Assembly: GCF_051465645.1 (NCBI RefSeq)
Contig: NZ_CP195790.1
Location: forward strand, 2,790,001 to 2,854,000
Reading direction: 5' to 3'
Source: Planctomicrobium sp051465645
Lineage (GTDB): Bacteria > Planctomycetota > Planctomycetia > Planctomycetales > Planctomycetaceae
Length of the DNA stretch: 64,000 nucleotides
The translations under genes and the position numbers were made by a program. Positions 19,282 through 27,961 of this stretch are shown piece after piece. The first letter of the stretch is position 1. Every line of letters begins with the position of its first letter. Below the pieces are notes generated by a model that did not search any database, was not told where the DNA came from, and worked only from the letters and a program-made list of their open reading frames with translations.

Positions 19282-20016
19282 TCAATCGGAAACCGAATCC
19301 AGCAGGTCCCAGTCGAAAAGCGTCTGCCAAACCGGTTCTAAAGGCAGACCAATGACGTTACTCGAACTCCCGTAAATCGATTCAACAAACAATTCCCCTG
19401 CTCCTTGCAGGCCATATCCGCCAGCCTTGCCAAGCGGTTCACCTGTCTTGATGTACCAATCTAAAAGTGACTGGGATACGGAGCGGAATCGAATGCGGGT
19501 TTCAACACAAAACTCTCGGAAACGACCATCCCGAGCCAGCATGCAAACCCCTGTAACCACCTGATGTTCACGGCCGGAATAGTAATCTATGAACCAGTGG
19601 CGAACGGTTCGCTCCCATTCTGGACCGTCAGGTTTTCCGAGCACGACCGGGTGTTGATCAGAATCAGAAACAACGACGACAGTATCTGCTGTAATTAAGA
19701 CCTGCCAATTCAGTTGACTGCAGGAGCCAGAGTTCGGTTTCGAGCAGATGACAGAAGAATTCACGCGAGATAGCTGGATTCTGTCGCATGCATCAACAGA
19801 TGATCGATCAACAGAAAAGCCGAGCTGACCTAAAACGCTGTCTCTTTTAGTCTCAGCAATTACGAGAACTTGCGAAGAGATCTCTTCAGTTGTGCGAAGT
19901 CCATCAAATCCTGCCTCAAGATCTGAGTCGACAGGAGCAACCTGAATTCTTTCAGGTGGGACGATCCTTGAGAGAAGTTCCATCCGACGAGGGGACTGAG
20001 AACCAAGGAGGATCAT
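19282..20016 (-). CDS. Maf-like nucleoside triphosphate pyrophosphatase with an internal insertion
   Basis: Maf/Ham1-fold house-cleaning enzyme that hydrolyses dTTP/UTP or modified pyrimidine nucleotides. Visible: the N-terminal LLGSQSPRRMELL, the AETKRDS motif, ITADTVVVV with the catalytic Asp, GKPDG, and GEPLGKAGGYGLQG near the C-terminus. At 244 residues it is longer than the usual ~190-200: about 40 extra residues, rich in Ser, Cys and Asn, separate AETKRDS from ITADTVV, where relatives have a short linker. Start at 20014-20016; the frame is open to 20118 without similarity. Confidence 0.88.
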   Translation of the reverse strand: MILLGSQSPRRMELLSRIVPPERIQVAPVDSDLEAGFDGLRTTEEISSQVLVIAETKRDSVLGQLGFSVDRSSVDACDRIQLSRVNSSVICSKPNSGSCSQLNWQVLITADTVVVVSDSDQHPVVLGKPDGPEWERTVRHWFIDYYSGREHQVVTGVCMLARDGRFREFCVETRIRFRSVSQSLLDWYIKTGEPLGKAGGYGLQGAGELFVESIYGSSSNVIGLPLEPVWQTLFDWDLLDSVSD

Positions 20017-20434
20017 TAAGAAAAAACCAGATGTGCAGTAAAAAACACCGCGACCGTTGACCGCATCAATTCGTAAAGGACAAACGCGGGCACTAATAGA
20101 ATTCCGACAGCGGTGCACTTCGAACAGCTAATATCCCAAATCTGACATTCTCCATGAAGCAAAATGCTTCACAGCAAACATCAAAGGGATACGGAACGAC
20201 GACATGGATCCACCTAAACGAATCCACGTCTATCAATTCACAACACATAACGCAACCGGAGACGAACGGCCCTCTTCGTCACCATCAACTGCAACACTGA
20301 AACTAACCGCCCCAGTGAATACACGAAACCGGGCATCCACCAATCAGGCTGAAAGAGCTGGCTGCGACCAACCGGAGATCAACACACATGTCGCCCGCAG
20401 CCTTCAGAATCACAAATTGCACGTAGGGCGAAGA
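20017..20434. other. Intergenic region maf / RRM gene
   Basis: No gene supported. A 7-bp inverted repeat GGCTGCG/CGCAGCC (20360-20366 with 20396-20402) lies 33 bp after the RRM stop and may act as a weak terminator; it lacks a U-run. Confidence 0.4.
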
Positions 20435-20803
20435 CTACCAATCGCGACCTGGTCGGCCGCCATCTCGTCCACCACGACCGCCGCCATCGCGACCGCCGCG
20501 TCCACCGCCTCCACCGCCTCCACCGCCGCCGCCGAAGCTGCCGCGTGGACGTTCTTCGCGTGGACGAGCAATGTTGACAGTCAGAGTGCGAGTCTGGAAC
20601 TGCTGACCATGGAACTGGTCGATTGCTTTCTGTGCGTCATCGTCGGAGTTCATTTCGACGAAGGCAAACCCTTTTGACCGTCCGGTTTCACGGTCTTTGA
20701 TCAAAGCGACACTTTTTACGTTGCCTGCCTGGCTGAAAAGATCTCGCAGATCGTCTTCAGATGTGTTGTAGGACAGGTTGCCCACATACAATTTCGATTC
20801 CAT
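20435..20803 (-). CDS. RRM-type glycine-rich RNA-binding protein
   Basis: A 122-residue single-RRM protein. RNP2 is LYVGNL (residues 5-10) and RNP1 is KGFAFVEM, after the typical loop DRETGRS. The tail from about residue 85 is Arg/Gly rich (GGGGGGGGGGGRGGRDGGG), like cold-induced RNA chaperones of cyanobacteria and plants. It probably binds single-stranded RNA in the cytoplasm. A sigma70-like promoter at 20888-20916 gives a leader of about 78 nt, a length compatible with post-transcriptional control. Confidence 0.92.
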   Translation of the reverse strand: MESKLYVGNLSYNTSEDDLRDLFSQAGNVKSVALIKDRETGRSKGFAFVEMNSDDDAQKAIDQFHGQQFQTRTLTVNIARPREERPRGSFGGGGGGGGGGGRGGRDGGGRGGRDGGRPGRDW

Positions 20804-20887
20804 TGCTCTCTAACCTAACTTGTAGCTACGTCTTCGTCTGCCGGGAGGGCGATTCCTCTTTGCGGCGCAGCTCAGACGATCCGCCAG

Positions 20888-20916
20888 AGTCTAGCAAACG
20901 AATCAGGAATTCTCAA
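20888..20916 (-). promoter_or_regulatory. Sigma70-type promoter of the RRM gene
   Basis: On the minus strand TTGAGA (20911-20916), a 17-base spacer and TAGACT (20888-20893): 5/6 and 4/6 matches to consensus with ideal spacing. Confidence 0.5.
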
Positions 20917-21736
20917 AGGTGAGTTTGCATATTCTGCTATTTCATCCCGACATGACGCAGCGAAAATATCGTTAACTTCGCCTACATCAGGCAACTCGCA
21001 AACCAACAAATAAATGCAACTCGTTTCTTCGAAGAACTTTCCTACCATTTCCCATCAAGCTAAACACGCCATTCAAGTCACCTTAAACAGTGATTTATTG
21101 GCCACTTCTCATAGTTAAGAATGCCCATTTTCCCCAAAACGGCTCAAGAAAAATACGCAAGAATTCCCATTCTCGAGCCTCGAATCACAATTTCCACCGA
21201 ATTCTCTCTGCATCCCAAGAGCCATTCGGCGACAACTCAGGCATCTTGCAAGGTTGCACAACAAGATGACTTTGGGGCGCGCAGATTGAGATTTGCACTT
21301 GAGGAGAAGGGCATATCGACGCAGCACAATAAAGTGCAGCAAAGTTGCTCTCAATCGCACCTGAACGTGGCACTCAGCTCCAAGCACCTGCTCCAACAGG
21401 CACTTGAAATGCGGAAAACGTTTGCTTACGGGCAACACCTCGACTCTACAGAATCGATCCATCGCCACAGGCTGACTCTCACGAATAATGCATCCTGAGA
21501 CAGCCAATGCAACAGTAAGTGGTCGCCATAGCCAATGACGAGCAAACTATTTAGCGCCGTCCAATGTTGGTCAATGCAAGTGCAGACTTAAGCAGCTTCA
21601 CTCAAACTGCCTAAACACATTACGCCCGGCTGATCCACCAATCTGAAGGACGCAAAGCTGCAAAGAAACAGACGGCAAAACTCAAGCAGAGCTCTAACAA
21701 CACGAGCACGCGAGACGATAGCCACCCGAAGATCCG
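20917..21736. other. Long AT-richer non-coding stretch
   Basis: About 800 bp with only mutually overlapping antisense frames (roughly 21115-21507 on both strands) whose translations look random. No tRNA, repeat or mobile-element trace was recognised. It is unusual next to the ribosomal operon and could hold an unrecognised RNA or decayed gene. Confidence 0.4.
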
Positions 21737-22222
21737 CTACTCCCAGACCTCATGAATAATTCCCTGACTCGCGTCAAGAAACCGTCCAGGCTCAATCCCG
21801 GCAGGCATTTCTGCCAACACGCGAAGCCAGATCTGAGATTTGCGATAACTTCCAACCACGGCAAAGTGACACTTCAGATCGTCTTCATTATCAATCTGAA
21901 ACGGCTGCCATGAAGCCGACTCAACTGCATCAAATATGTGCAGGAGTCGCACGACATCGAGAACAAAAAGACAGGGATCGCTTGTTCCATTCTTGTTTCC
22001 GCCGACAACCTCAGTCGAAGAAAAGAACAGCGAAACTTCCCAGACATTATCAACACAGGCATAGTGGCAACCAATCGGAGCCATCTCGTCAACGGCATGC
22101 AGAGCACTGCACGCAGTTTCAACAAACTCTTCAAGCCACTTTGGTTGCAAATCCATTTCAAAACCTGCCAGCACTTCCGGAGAGGACTCGCCGTCCACGG
22201 AAAATAAACCAATCTCGACCAA
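21737..22222 (-). CDS. Hypothetical acidic protein
   Basis: I do not recognise the family. The frame gives up to 161 residues with protein-like acidic composition (LQPKWLEEFVETACSALHAVD, then WEVSLFFSSTEVVGG and LKCHFAVVGSYRKSQIWLRV), alternating strands and helices, no signal peptide and no membrane segment. The first possible start is TTG at 22222, immediately after an in-frame TAA and without a Shine-Dalgarno; the first ATG (22156) has CAGG seven bases upstream. A neighbouring frame upstream is also open, so an N-terminal frameshift is possible. It lies isolated downstream of map. Confidence 0.45.
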   Translation of the reverse strand: MVEIGLFSVDGESSPEVLAGFEMDLQPKWLEEFVETACSALHAVDEMAPIGCHYACVDNVWEVSLFFSSTEVVGGNKNGTSDPCLFVLDVVRLLHIFDAVESASWQPFQIDNEDDLKCHFAVVGSYRKSQIWLRVLAEMPAGIEPGRFLDASQGIIHEVWE

Positions 22223-22636
22223 TTACTACAGATCACATCAGTGGCAACGAGAAAACGATGCTCACCTACCAACCGCAGTAGGGTCCTACGAAATTCAAAT
22301 GCAATCAGTCGAATAACGCAAATGTTACGCCAACCGAATGCGTCCGCTGGCTGAAAAACATCACTCGAACGGAATCACGAGGCAATTTCGCAACAATCCG
22401 TGAGAAGAAAGTTCTCGTCGTCCAGAAAAAAACGCAGAGAAGATCACAACACTGAGCAATTCGCTAACCGTGCGCAAAATTCCATTATCACTCAATGAAC
22501 ATCAAGCCCTAAACGCTTAATGCCCCGCTCCAATTCAGCGGCACCTCGAACAGCCCCACAAGTCAATCAGCGGGTAAGGACGCAAACCAACAGGACTGCA
22601 GGGATCCCCCCAAACAAAGAAGAGAGCGACATCGAC
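22223..22636. other. Non-coding region downstream of map
   Basis: I looked for rpmJ, infA and rpsM, which commonly follow map, and found none on either strand. Nothing else is recognised. Confidence 0.5.
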
Positions 22637-23422
22637 TTAGCCCAGAAGTGAATCACCCTCAGCTTCCGTCAACAGAACGGGACCATCTGCAGTGATGGCA
22701 ACAGTGTGCTCGAAATGAACGCTTCTCTTTCCGTCCACAGTCACTGCCGTCCAATGATCCTTCAAAATTCGCACGCCAGGCTTTCCAGCGTTGATCATGG
22801 GTTCAATCGCCAGCACAAGCCCCGGCTGAATACGAAAATCCTCTGCCTGCATCCCGGTTCGCCAGTAATTCGGAACCTGAGGCTCCTCATGCATCTTTCG
22901 GCCAATACCGTGGCCGACAAACTGATCGACGACCGAAAAGCCATCCGCCTTCACCGCCTGCTCCATCTTCTTCGCAACCTGTGACCATCGCGAACAAGAG
23001 CGTAGACTTTCGACGGCAATCTTCAGAGTCTTCCTTCCGCAATCCATCAAACGACGACTCTCCTCGTCAATTTCCCCGACGGCATATGTCCAAGCTGAAT
23101 CGCCACACCAACCATTCACTTTACAGCCGGTATCAACACTAACGATATCACCCTCATTCAAAACACGTTCACCGGGAATTCCGTGAACCACAACCTCGTT
23201 CACGCTCATACAGGTCACTGCAGGGAACGGAACCTTCCCGGGGAAATTCTTGAACAGTGGAATTGCACCTGCCTCAGCGAACAGTGCCTCTACCGCGGCA
23301 TCGATCTCAGAAGTGCTTACACCGGGCCGGACCATACTTCGAACTAAGGAATGAGCAGCGGCCACCACCAACCCTGCCTGACGCATCGCCTCAATTTCCC
23401 GAGCGCTTTTTAACTGCAGCAT
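22637..23422 (-). CDS. map: Methionine aminopeptidase type I
   Basis: Removes the initiator methionine from nascent proteins. The dinuclear metal site is visible: Asp in VSVDTGC and Asp in GWCGDSAW, His in GHGIGRKMHEEP, Glu in AIEPMINAG and Glu in HFEHTVAI. Start is probably the ATG at 23420-23422 (or GTG 23425), since GAGGG directly abuts the earlier ATG at 23431 and can serve only the later codons. It is the last gene of the ribosomal cluster but is separated from secY by a terminator-like hairpin. Confidence 0.95.
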   Translation of the reverse strand: MLQLKSAREIEAMRQAGLVVAAAHSLVRSMVRPGVSTSEIDAAVEALFAEAGAIPLFKNFPGKVPFPAVTCMSVNEVVVHGIPGERVLNEGDIVSVDTGCKVNGWCGDSAWTYAVGEIDEESRRLMDCGRKTLKIAVESLRSCSRWSQVAKKMEQAVKADGFSVVDQFVGHGIGRKMHEEPQVPNYWRTGMQAEDFRIQPGLVLAIEPMINAGKPGVRILKDHWTAVTVDGKRSVHFEHTVAITADGPVLLTEAEGDSLLG

Positions 23423-23461
23423 CACCGACATTCCCTCAAAGCAAATCCACTACCAACGAAA

Positions 23462-23494
23462 AGACGCGACCCGCTGAATCATCGGGTCGCGTCT
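23462..23494 (-). terminator. Strong hairpin between secY and map
   Basis: Perfect 12-bp stem AGACGCGACCCG/CGGGTCGCGTCT with a 9-base loop, followed on the minus strand by TTTTC. It probably ends or attenuates the S10-spc transcript after secY, leaving map partly or wholly on its own promoter. Confidence 0.75.
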
Positions 23495-23545
23495 GCAATT
23501 TTACTCAAAAATACAATCAGCAGAATAGTGATGCGAGAAGCTTCA

Positions 23546-24910
23546 CTACACGTCTTCTGAATCCAGCAGCCCAGCCTTATTTCGCATGACAAGGTGGCTG
23601 TCAATCTTCTGAACGAGGTCCAGAGCAACAGACACGACAATCAGAAGACCAGTTCCGCCGTAGAAGCTCGCAACAATCGGAGAAATATCCATACTTGTCG
23701 CGACCACAGTCGGAATAATTGCGATCAGTGCGAGGAACCCTGCCCCAACGAACGTAATCCGAACCATCACCTGATCCAGATACTTCTCGGTATGTGCACC
23801 AGGACGATACCCAGGAACAAAACTACCGTAGTCCTTCAGGTTTGCAGCCATATCTTTCGGGCTGAAAGTGATGCTCGTCCAAAAGTAGCAGAAGAAGTAA
23901 ATCAAACCAATGTAGGCAAGATTGTAGAGCAATCCACTTCCGCTCTGCATGGCCGATTCAAGTGCAACCAAAAACGAATAGTTTGGAAGCATCGGACGCA
24001 GCCATGAAATCAATACTGCCGGAATCATCAACAAGCTGGATGCAAAAATAATTGGCATCACTCCCGCTTGATTCACACGCAATGGGAGAAACTGCATTTG
24101 TCCACCAAGGACTCGACGCCCGCGAACATGCTTAGCGCTCTGAACAGGAATTCGACGCTGGGCTTGAGTCATCGCAATGACCCCAAGCACCACGGCCACG
24201 AATAAGACGGCCAATGGCATCAGCTTATCGATACCAGCAGCAGTACCAAGTCCGATTCCGTTCTCGAAAGCAGGCCGAAGAACTTCCAAACCAGCACCAG
24301 GCATCTGAGCCAAAATCCCTGCCATAATAAGCAAAGAAATGCCGTTACCAACGCCATACTCATCAATCTGTTCGCCAATCCACATCAACAGCATCGTGCC
24401 AGCCGTCATCGTGATCGTTGCGATCAACTGATAATGGAGATGATTGAAATCTCGAATCACCATGGAGCCACCCAGCGGGCCGGCTCCTGAACTGAGAACA
24501 TTCACCCAGACGTAACTCTGTCCAAGACAAATGAACACAGTCGCGTAGCGCGTGTATTCGTTGATCTTCTTGCGACCAGACTCTCCTTCTTTCTGCAACT
24601 GCTCCAAAGGGGGATAGACCTGCCCCAGCAGCTGAAAGATAATCGAGGCCGAGATATACGGCATGATGCCGAGGCCAAAGATTGAGGCATTTCCCAAGCT
24701 TGATGCTGACAGTAAAGCCACAGCCTGCATCACTTGACCAATGCCTTGCTGCTCCTTCAAGCTCTTGAAGGTTTCACTCACAGCTTCCTGATCAATAAAC
24801 GGTAGGGGAATAGAGAACCCCATCCGATAGACGGCCAACAGAATGAGAGTCACCACGAACTTTTGACGCAGTTCGGGGATCGTAAAAATCATCCGCAGCC
24901 GAGACAACAT
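23546..24910 (-). CDS. secY: Preprotein translocase subunit SecY
   Basis: Channel-forming subunit of the SecYEG translocon in the cytoplasmic membrane. The 454-residue protein shows ten hydrophobic segments; TM2a/plug (SSLGNASIFGLGIMPYISAS), GNGISLLIMAG after the fourth segments, and the cytoplasmic loop RRIPVQSAKHVRGRR are characteristic. The last part of the spc operon, downstream of rplO with 151 bp between them. Confidence 0.96.
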   Translation of the reverse strand: MLSRLRMIFTIPELRQKFVVTLILLAVYRMGFSIPLPFIDQEAVSETFKSLKEQQGIGQVMQAVALLSASSLGNASIFGLGIMPYISASIIFQLLGQVYPPLEQLQKEGESGRKKINEYTRYATVFICLGQSYVWVNVLSSGAGPLGGSMVIRDFNHLHYQLIATITMTAGTMLLMWIGEQIDEYGVGNGISLLIMAGILAQMPGAGLEVLRPAFENGIGLGTAAGIDKLMPLAVLFVAVVLGVIAMTQAQRRIPVQSAKHVRGRRVLGGQMQFLPLRVNQAGVMPIIFASSLLMIPAVLISWLRPMLPNYSFLVALESAMQSGSGLLYNLAYIGLIYFFCYFWTSITFSPKDMAANLKDYGSFVPGYRPGAHTEKYLDQVMVRITFVGAGFLALIAIIPTVVATSMDISPIVASFYGGTGLLIVVSVALDLVQKIDSHLVMRNKAGLLDSEDV

Positions 24911-24979
24911 CGGTAATCCTTTATCCTACTTCAACGCAGAATCGCAATACACGCGATCTACTCGAGGAAGCCTGCAATG

Positions 24980-25051
24980 CACGTACGAGATAAAGGATCA
25001 CCTCAAATGTTGGCAAGCCCAACTAAACTGGCCTCCGCACTCTCGTACGTG
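24980..25051 (-). repeat. 11-bp perfect inverted repeat in the rplO-secY spacer
   Basis: CACGTACGAGA (24980-24990) and TCTCGTACGTG (25041-25051) are perfect complements separated by 50 bases. As RNA this would fold a long-range stem upstream of secY; it could attenuate or regulate secY translation. Confidence 0.6.
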
Positions 25052-25061
25052 AAATCCACAA

Positions 25062-25514
25062 CTACTCAGCGGCAACTTCTACGGATCCACCAACAGCCTG
25101 GATCTTCTCTGCAGCACCCTTAGAAACTCGCACGCCCTTGACCACCAGTTTAATAGTCAGGTCGCCATCACCAAGGATCTTGATAAAATCGTGTTTAGCT
25201 TTCGCCAAACCCCGCACAGCCAAAGTCTCTGGTGTGACTTCATCGCCAGCAGCGAAGTGCTTCTCTAGAGTAGAAACATTGATCGCCAGCACTTTGTCAG
25301 CAAAAGCAGCATTGTTGAAGCCGCGTTTGGCGACCAAGCGGAACAATGGCATCTGTCCGCCGGCGAAACCAACTCGAGATGAGTTACCGCGACGGCTTCC
25401 AGCACCCTTGTGACCTCGACCAGATGTCTTACCGTGGCCTGATCCAGGACCACGCCCCAGACGCTTACGCTTCTTCCGCTTGGTAATCCCGTGATGCACG
25501 TCGTCGATAATCAT
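25062..25514 (-). CDS. rplO: 50S ribosomal protein L15
   Basis: 150 residues from MIIDDVHHG at 25514. The Gly/Arg/Lys-rich N-terminus (KRKRLGRGPGSGHGKTSGRG) is diagnostic. The frame is open to 25547, but the family start is at 25514. It directly follows rpsE; L30 (rpmD), which usually lies between them, is absent. Confidence 0.96.
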   Translation of the reverse strand: MIIDDVHHGITKRKKRKRLGRGPGSGHGKTSGRGHKGAGSRRGNSSRVGFAGGQMPLFRLVAKRGFNNAAFADKVLAINVSTLEKHFAAGDEVTPETLAVRGLAKAKHDFIKILGDGDLTIKLVVKGVRVSKGAAEKIQAVGGSVEVAAE

Positions 25515-25633
25515 ATCATTCACCAATGGCTCAGGTCTAACCCTCAAGCCCTATACTTTTACGGCAAACAAGCCGACGAAGTTCTATTGAAACACAAAGA
25601 CATCACTTCGAAAACCAACCGGAAACCGCCCGA

Positions 25634-26119
25634 TTAGATCTCAACACCACGCAAACGAGCGACATCTTCCCGACTACGAAGCTTTGACAGTGCGTCAAAT
25701 GTTGCTTTAACAAGATTAACAGGATTCGCCGAACCACGACTCTTAGACAAAATGTCCTTGATTCCGGCCAGTTCAACAACTGACCGAACAGTCGCGCCAG
25801 CGATGACGCCGGTACCCGGTGCGGCAGGCATCAGCAACACCTTTGATGCACCGAAACGACCTTCGACTTGATGTGGGATCGAAGTATTCTGGAGCGAAAC
25901 TCGCTGAAGACGACGATTGGCCTGCTTTGTTGCCTTCTCAACGGCGACTGGAACCTCAGTTCCCTTCCCGTATCCGTAGCCAACTCGACCGTTTTCATCT
26001 CCTACAACAACAAGTGCTGCGAAGCTGAATCTACGACCACCTTTTACAACGCAAGCACAGCGACGAATCTGTACAACGCGTTCCGGGTTCTTCGTGCCCT
26101 GACTGCTTTCAGCTGCCAC
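25634..26119 (-). CDS. rpsE: 30S ribosomal protein S5
   Basis: Decoding-fidelity protein of the small subunit. The S5 domain shows RRFSFAALVVVGDENGRVGYGYGKG and later PAAPGTGVIAGATVRSVVELAG. GTG at 26119 (MAAESSQGTKNPERVVQ) is preferred, with GGAG about 11 bases upstream; a TTG at 26140 would add seven residues. Confidence 0.95.
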   Translation of the reverse strand: MAAESSQGTKNPERVVQIRRCACVVKGGRRFSFAALVVVGDENGRVGYGYGKGTEVPVAVEKATKQANRRLQRVSLQNTSIPHQVEGRFGASKVLLMPAAPGTGVIAGATVRSVVELAGIKDILSKSRGSANPVNLVKATFDALSKLRSREDVARLRGVEI

Positions 26120-26201
26120 TTTAGGAGACTCCCAACTCAATGATTACACAGTACTCGCGACAAGCCAGCCGAAGACTGAACAGCACGAAACAAAACACAA
26201 C

Positions 26202-26567
26202 CTAGAACGACAACCCGCCTTCACGTGCTGCTTCAGCAAGAGCTGCAACACGACCATGGTAAGCATACGCACCACGATCAAATGCCACTTCCTTGATCCC
26301 AGCCGCCAATGCTCGTTCAGCAAGTGCTTTACCGATCACCTTTGCCGCTTCGACATTACTGTGTGGCTTACCAACTCCGCCCAGCGACTTTTCTGTTGTG
26401 CTTGCAGCAACAACAGTTCGTCCCTGTACATCGTCAATCAACTGTGCAGAAATATGATTATTACTTCGGAAGACTGAAAGTCGCAACCGACCGGCAGCCC
26501 GAACTTTATTACGAACATGATGGCGTCGACGAACACGACGAGTCGCAATCTGTTGTTGAATCCCCAT
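26202..26567 (-). CDS. rplR: 50S ribosomal protein L18
   Basis: 5S rRNA-binding protein of the central protuberance, 121 residues from MGIQQQIATRRVRRRHHVRNK; RLRLSVFRSNNHISAQLIDD and FDRGAYAYHGRVAALAEAAREGGL are typical. The start at 26567 matches the family; the frame is open to 26585. Confidence 0.95.
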   Translation of the reverse strand: MGIQQQIATRRVRRRHHVRNKVRAAGRLRLSVFRSNNHISAQLIDDVQGRTVVAASTTEKSLGGVGKPHSNVEAAKVIGKALAERALAAGIKEVAFDRGAYAYHGRVAALAEAAREGGLSF

Positions 26568-26638
26568 GCCTATCGCCTGCCTCAAACCGAAATTTTGTAC
26601 GTATCTGGTGAAAACAGTAGTTTAAAACCAAACCGAAA

Positions 26639-27184
26639 TCAACTACCGAACGCCTTACCGGACTTACGACGTACCACTTCACCGACGTATCGAATTCCCT
26701 TGCCCTTGTAAGGCTCAGGTGGGCGAACCCGACGTACGTTAGCGGCAAACTGACCAACGGCATGCTTATCAGCACCGCGAACAATGACGCTTGTCGGAGA
26801 TGCAACTTCAACCAAAACTCCAGAGGGAGCAGTCAGTTTAATGACGTTTGCAAAGCCAACTTGGAGCGACAAAACATTGCCGGATAAAGATGCCTGGTAA
26901 CCGACGCCTTGGATCTCAAGCTTCTCTTCGAAAAGAACCTGAACACCCTGAACCATATTGGCGACCAAGGCTCGAGTCAGACCATGCAGAGCACGATTCT
27001 CACGTTGATCATTTGGACGCTCAACAGTAATAACCCGAGCTGAACTATCCCAGCTGACGGAAATATTAGGATGACAAGCCAACGACAACTCGCCGTTCTT
27101 GCCTTTGACCTTAACCAAGCTACCGTCAACTGCCACATCAACGCCGGCGTTAACTGCAATCGGCTTTTTACCAATTCTTGACAT
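26639..27184 (-). CDS. rplF: 50S ribosomal protein L6
   Basis: 181 residues; starts MSRIGKKPIAV and ends with the C-terminal repeat signature PPEPYKGKGIRYVGE followed by a Lys/Arg tail. AAGGTGG precedes the ATG at 27182-27184. Confidence 0.97.
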   Translation of the reverse strand: MSRIGKKPIAVNAGVDVAVDGSLVKVKGKNGELSLACHPNISVSWDSSARVITVERPNDQRENRALHGLTRALVANMVQGVQVLFEEKLEIQGVGYQASLSGNVLSLQVGFANVIKLTAPSGVLVEVASPTSVIVRGADKHAVGQFAANVRRVRPPEPYKGKGIRYVGEVVRRKSGKAFGS

Positions 27185-27282
27185 CGCTCAATCCACCTTG
27201 TTTTGATTTCGACGACGCAATTTTCACGTCGAAATCGCCACTTTTGTACCGATACAGCGCCGACAGCCCAGGCGACAAAACA

Positions 27283-27678
27283 CTACCAGATTTCACAAAC
27301 AATCTCGCCGCCGACATGCTTGGCTTTCGCTTCGCGGCTGCTAAGCATTCCTTGGTTTGTTGACAAAACACAGATACCCATGCCTTGCATCACTTCTGGG
27401 AGCTTGCGGGATTCACAGTAGATCCGTCGACCAGGCTTACTCACTCGGGTAAGCCGTTGAATCACACGCTCACCAGTCGCACTGTACTTCAAATTGACAC
27501 GCAAGGTCTGCGCTGGTGCGGTTTCGAGAATCTCGAAGTCCCAGATGTAACCTTCACGCTGCAACACTTCAGCAATGCCTGCCTTCACTTTTGACATTGG
27601 AACATCCACAAAGGGACGCTCAATCAAAAGCGCATTACGCATACGAGTCAGCATGTCGGAAATTGGGTCTGTCATCAT
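27283..27678 (-). CDS. rpsH: 30S ribosomal protein S8
   Basis: 131 residues; MTDPISDMLTRMRNAL at the N-terminus and GICVLSTNQGMLSSREA near the C-terminus are diagnostic of this 16S central-domain binder and spc-operon autoregulator in Escherichia coli. Two adjacent ATG codons (27678, 27675) can start it. Confidence 0.96.
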   Translation of the reverse strand: MMTDPISDMLTRMRNALLIERPFVDVPMSKVKAGIAEVLQREGYIWDFEILETAPAQTLRVNLKYSATGERVIQRLTRVSKPGRRIYCESRKLPEVMQGMGICVLSTNQGMLSSREAKAKHVGGEIVCEIW

Positions 27679-27722
27679 GGCATTATACCTCTATCCGCAC
27701 CTCAAGCTGAGGGCTATGTCTT

Positions 27723-27908
27723 CTACCAGCTAGCCTTCTTCGCACCAGGAACCAGCCCGTTCAGGCACAAATTCCGGAAGCAGATGCGGCAGATCTTAAA
27801 CTTTTGATAAACAGCACGAGGACGTCCACACAGCGAGCATCGACGAACGATACGTGAACTGAATTTTGGTTTTTTCTTTGATTTTGCAACTTGTGCTTGA
27901 GTAGCCAT
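27723..27908 (-). CDS. rpsZ: 30S ribosomal protein S14, zinc-binding short type
   Basis: 61 residues with two CxxC knuckles (CSLC and CRIC), the zinc-containing short form of S14 rather than the ~100-residue zinc-free form. FSSRIVRRCSLCGRPRAVYQ and NGLVPGAKKASW are family signatures. It lies between rplE and rpsH as in the canonical spc order. Confidence 0.96.
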   Translation of the reverse strand: MATQAQVAKSKKKPKFSSRIVRRCSLCGRPRAVYQKFKICRICFRNLCLNGLVPGAKKASW

Positions 27909-27961
27909 CTATCGATTTCCTGTATTTTCGCTTTTGGACTTCTCGGCGAATGATTAGCCGA

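Noticed and set aside
20204..20677. Plus-strand frame rich in Thr/Ala/Ser opposite the RRM gene
   Set aside because: Its low-complexity part is the complement of the Gly-rich tail of the RRM protein.
21115..21507. Overlapping frames of about 125-130 codons on both strands
   Set aside because: They are mutually antisense, have random-looking translations, no ribosome binding site and no similarity I recognise.
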